From: Sphingobacterium sp. LZ7M1
GTDB taxonomy: Bacteria > Bacteroidota > Bacteroidia > Sphingobacteriales > Sphingobacteriaceae
Assembly: GCF_024296865.1 (NCBI RefSeq)
Contig: NZ_CP101134.1
Coordinates: 310,001 to 374,000, forward strand
DNA length: 64,000 nucleotides
Reading direction: 5' to 3'
This document shows positions 62,668 to 64,000 of this stretch, piece after piece. A model generated the notes under the pieces. The model made no database searches, was not told the DNA's origin, and was given only the letters and a program-made list of their open reading frames with translations. Within the stretch, counting starts at the first letter, position 1, and every line of letters begins with the position of its first letter. The position numbers and the translations under genes are program-made.

Positions 62668-63969
62668 ATGAAATCCACAACACTAACTGTTAAAAGATGC
62701 TTTTTGCTGATTTTGCCAGTCCTGCTATTTTCTCTTTTTTGGGGCTGTGACAAAATTGGCTCCGAGGGGACCTATATTGCCAAGATTCCCATCTATAAAA
62801 CTTTGCGAGAAATCAGGGCAAGCAATATTAGTATCACTCAACCCCAACCAATGACTTCAACAGGAAAAATTTATCTATATAAGGATTATCTATTGGTCAA
62901 TGAACCGAATAAAGGTATTCATATTTATGATAATAGCAATCCTGCAACTCCCAAACCCTTGGGTTTTCTGCCGATCCTTGGGAATTTTGATCTTGGGGTA
63001 CAAAATAACCTGCTCTATGTCGATAATATTGTCGATCTGTTGACCTTTGATATCTCTAATATCAGCAAACCCGTTTTGCTTAATCGACAAAAGGATGTGT
63101 TTGCTGTCAAATATATAGTGGACAACAAACCGGTTAATGTTTTAAGGGATGACGACCCTGTGCCCGTGGCTTACCGGGACTCGTTGGTGAGTTTCGCTGA
63201 TCATCGCGAATATAAACCTGATGGCCAGCGCTATTTGGACTATGAAAGTATAGGTAATAATTATTCCGGTTCAAATGGGAGTGGCACCAGTGGAAACACG
63301 GTTGGACAAGCAGGTTCTTTGGCTAGGTTTGCCATTGCCGAAAACTTCCTGTTTGCCATTTTTCAGGATAAAGTGAAAAACTTTGACCTTCAAAATGCCC
63401 GCGCACCAAAATTGATCAATGAAGTGAGCCTTGGTTTTGGAATCGAAACCTTGTTTCCCTACAAGAAATCTCTGTTTGTCGGTGCAAATAATGGTATGCA
63501 TATCCTAGATATCTCTAATCCGACCAGCCCTAAGGAGCTTGCTAATTATTCCCATGCCTTTGCCTGTGACCCTGTCGTTGTCAACGATGATTTTGCTTTT
63601 GTGACTTTACGAACCGGTACGATATGTAATGGAAACGTCAATGCCTTGCAAGTTGTCAATATCCGTGACCTGAGTGCACCTCAACTGGTGAAGAGCTATA
63701 ACCTGAAAAGCCCTCATGGATTGGCCCTGACCGGTGAGCATCTCTATGTATGTGAAGGTGAGTCCGGTTTGAAAAGCTTCAAGGTTACCGATGTCACGGC
63801 CATTGATAAGAACATCATGCAGAACTTGGAAAACCTGAAAAGCTTTGATGTCATTGCAGGACCAAAATCCTTGATAGTCTTGGGGCCTGAGGGTATCTGC
63901 CAATATGATTATACCAACAAAGCCAATTTGAAACAATTGAGCTGTATTTCCATTAACCTGAAAAAATAA
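62668..63969 (+). CDS. LVIVD-repeat lipoprotein
   Basis: A 433-residue lipoprotein (lipobox LFWGCDK, Cys about 27) made of repeats of the LVIVD beta-propeller type, with repeated KGIHIYDNSNPATPK-like and GMHILDISNPTSPKEL units. Such proteins are common on Bacteroidota and archaeal surfaces, function unknown. The start at 62668 (MKSTTL) is preferred over the frame opening at 62626. Another ATG follows at 63976, so it is probably the first gene of an operon running out of the window. Confidence 0.88.
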   Translation: MKSTTLTVKRCFLLILPVLLFSLFWGCDKIGSEGTYIAKIPIYKTLREIRASNISITQPQPMTSTGKIYLYKDYLLVNEPNKGIHIYDNSNPATPKPLGFLPILGNFDLGVQNNLLYVDNIVDLLTFDISNISKPVLLNRQKDVFAVKYIVDNKPVNVLRDDDPVPVAYRDSLVSFADHREYKPDGQRYLDYESIGNNYSGSNGSGTSGNTVGQAGSLARFAIAENFLFAIFQDKVKNFDLQNARAPKLINEVSLGFGIETLFPYKKSLFVGANNGMHILDISNPTSPKELANYSHAFACDPVVVNDDFAFVTLRTGTICNGNVNALQVVNIRDLSAPQLVKSYNLKSPHGLALTGEHLYVCEGESGLKSFKVTDVTAIDKNIMQNLENLKSFDVIAGPKSLIVLGPEGICQYDYTNKANLKQLSCISINLKK

Positions 63970-63975
63970 TTCTTT

Positions 63976-64000
63976 ATGAAGCAGCGTTTCAAATTGTTTT
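63976..64000 (+). CDS. Start of the next gene (truncated by window end)
   Basis: An ATG 6 bp after the LVIVD gene opens a frame with a Lys/Arg-containing start (MKQRFKLF) that looks like a signal peptide beginning. Only eight codons are visible, so nothing more can be said. Confidence 0.5.

Overview
This window looks like a chromosomal segment of a Bacteroidota member of the family Sphingobacteriaceae, most like Sphingobacterium or Pedobacter. The evidence is a SusC/SusD pair, many Bacteroidota-restricted families (DUF2911, DUF3108, DUF3109, DUF2480, DUF4870), lipoboxes of the form xxxC, promoters with the TAnnTTTG -7 box, a CdaA-type diadenylate cyclase, and low GC with very AT-rich intergenic DNA. 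Almost all of it is ordinary, densely coding housekeeping DNA. I see no intact insertion sequence, prophage, CRISPR array or rRNA operon.

Layout. 0-7.4 kb: end of dapB, lepB, pdxJ (opposite strand), cdaA, then a tight two-gene unit joining a DUF1338 (HglS-like) protein to a YdiJ-like FAD/Fe-S dehydrogenase. 7.4-12.1 kb (minus): a DUF2911/TPR protein, a FucP-type sugar transporter, and an overlapping operon of histidine kinase, DinB-fold protein and hotdog thioesterase. 12.1-15.6 kb (plus): gltX, a sugar isomerase-like lipoprotein and an unknown lipoprotein. 15.6-20.3 kb (minus): an unknown protein, a SNF2-family ATPase and dapF. 20.5-28.9 kb (mostly plus): degP, a GC-richer non-coding block, a low-molecular-weight phosphatase, a secreted cyclophilin, exonuclease III, and proBA with an unknown third gene. 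29-34 kb: an isolated SusC/SusD pair. 34-42.5 kb: acyl-CoA dehydrogenase, 1-Cys peroxiredoxin, an ECF sigma factor followed by a membrane-tethered trypsin-like protease with an anti-sigma-like N-terminus, three identical tRNA-Asp genes, prfA, an SMR transporter, a Crp-type regulator and lpxH. 42.7-64 kb: prolyl oligopeptidase, then a long minus-strand run of envelope and protein-quality genes (thioredoxin/TPR, C1 peptidase, TerC, polyprenyl synthase, DUF proteins, PpiD, LptC, an outer-membrane protein, CcmB/C/D, an MsbA-like ABC exporter), ending with an LVIVD-repeat lipoprotein on the plus strand.

How the genes fit together. Cell-envelope biogenesis and surveillance recur: dapB/dapF (peptidoglycan precursor), lepB, lpxH and lptC (lipid A and LPS), degP, PpiD and a secreted cyclophilin (periplasmic folding), CcmBCD (cytochrome c maturation), and the ECF sigma/protease pair (probable envelope-stress switch). 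The two most interesting points are the sigma/protease fusion pair at 36.5-38.2 kb and the DUF1338 + D-2-hydroxyglutarate dehydrogenase-like pair at 3.6-7.4 kb, which together would form a two-step route from 2-oxoadipate to 2-oxoglutarate. Two non-coding blocks (22.13-22.50 kb and 24.98-25.11 kb) carry structure that no gene explains.
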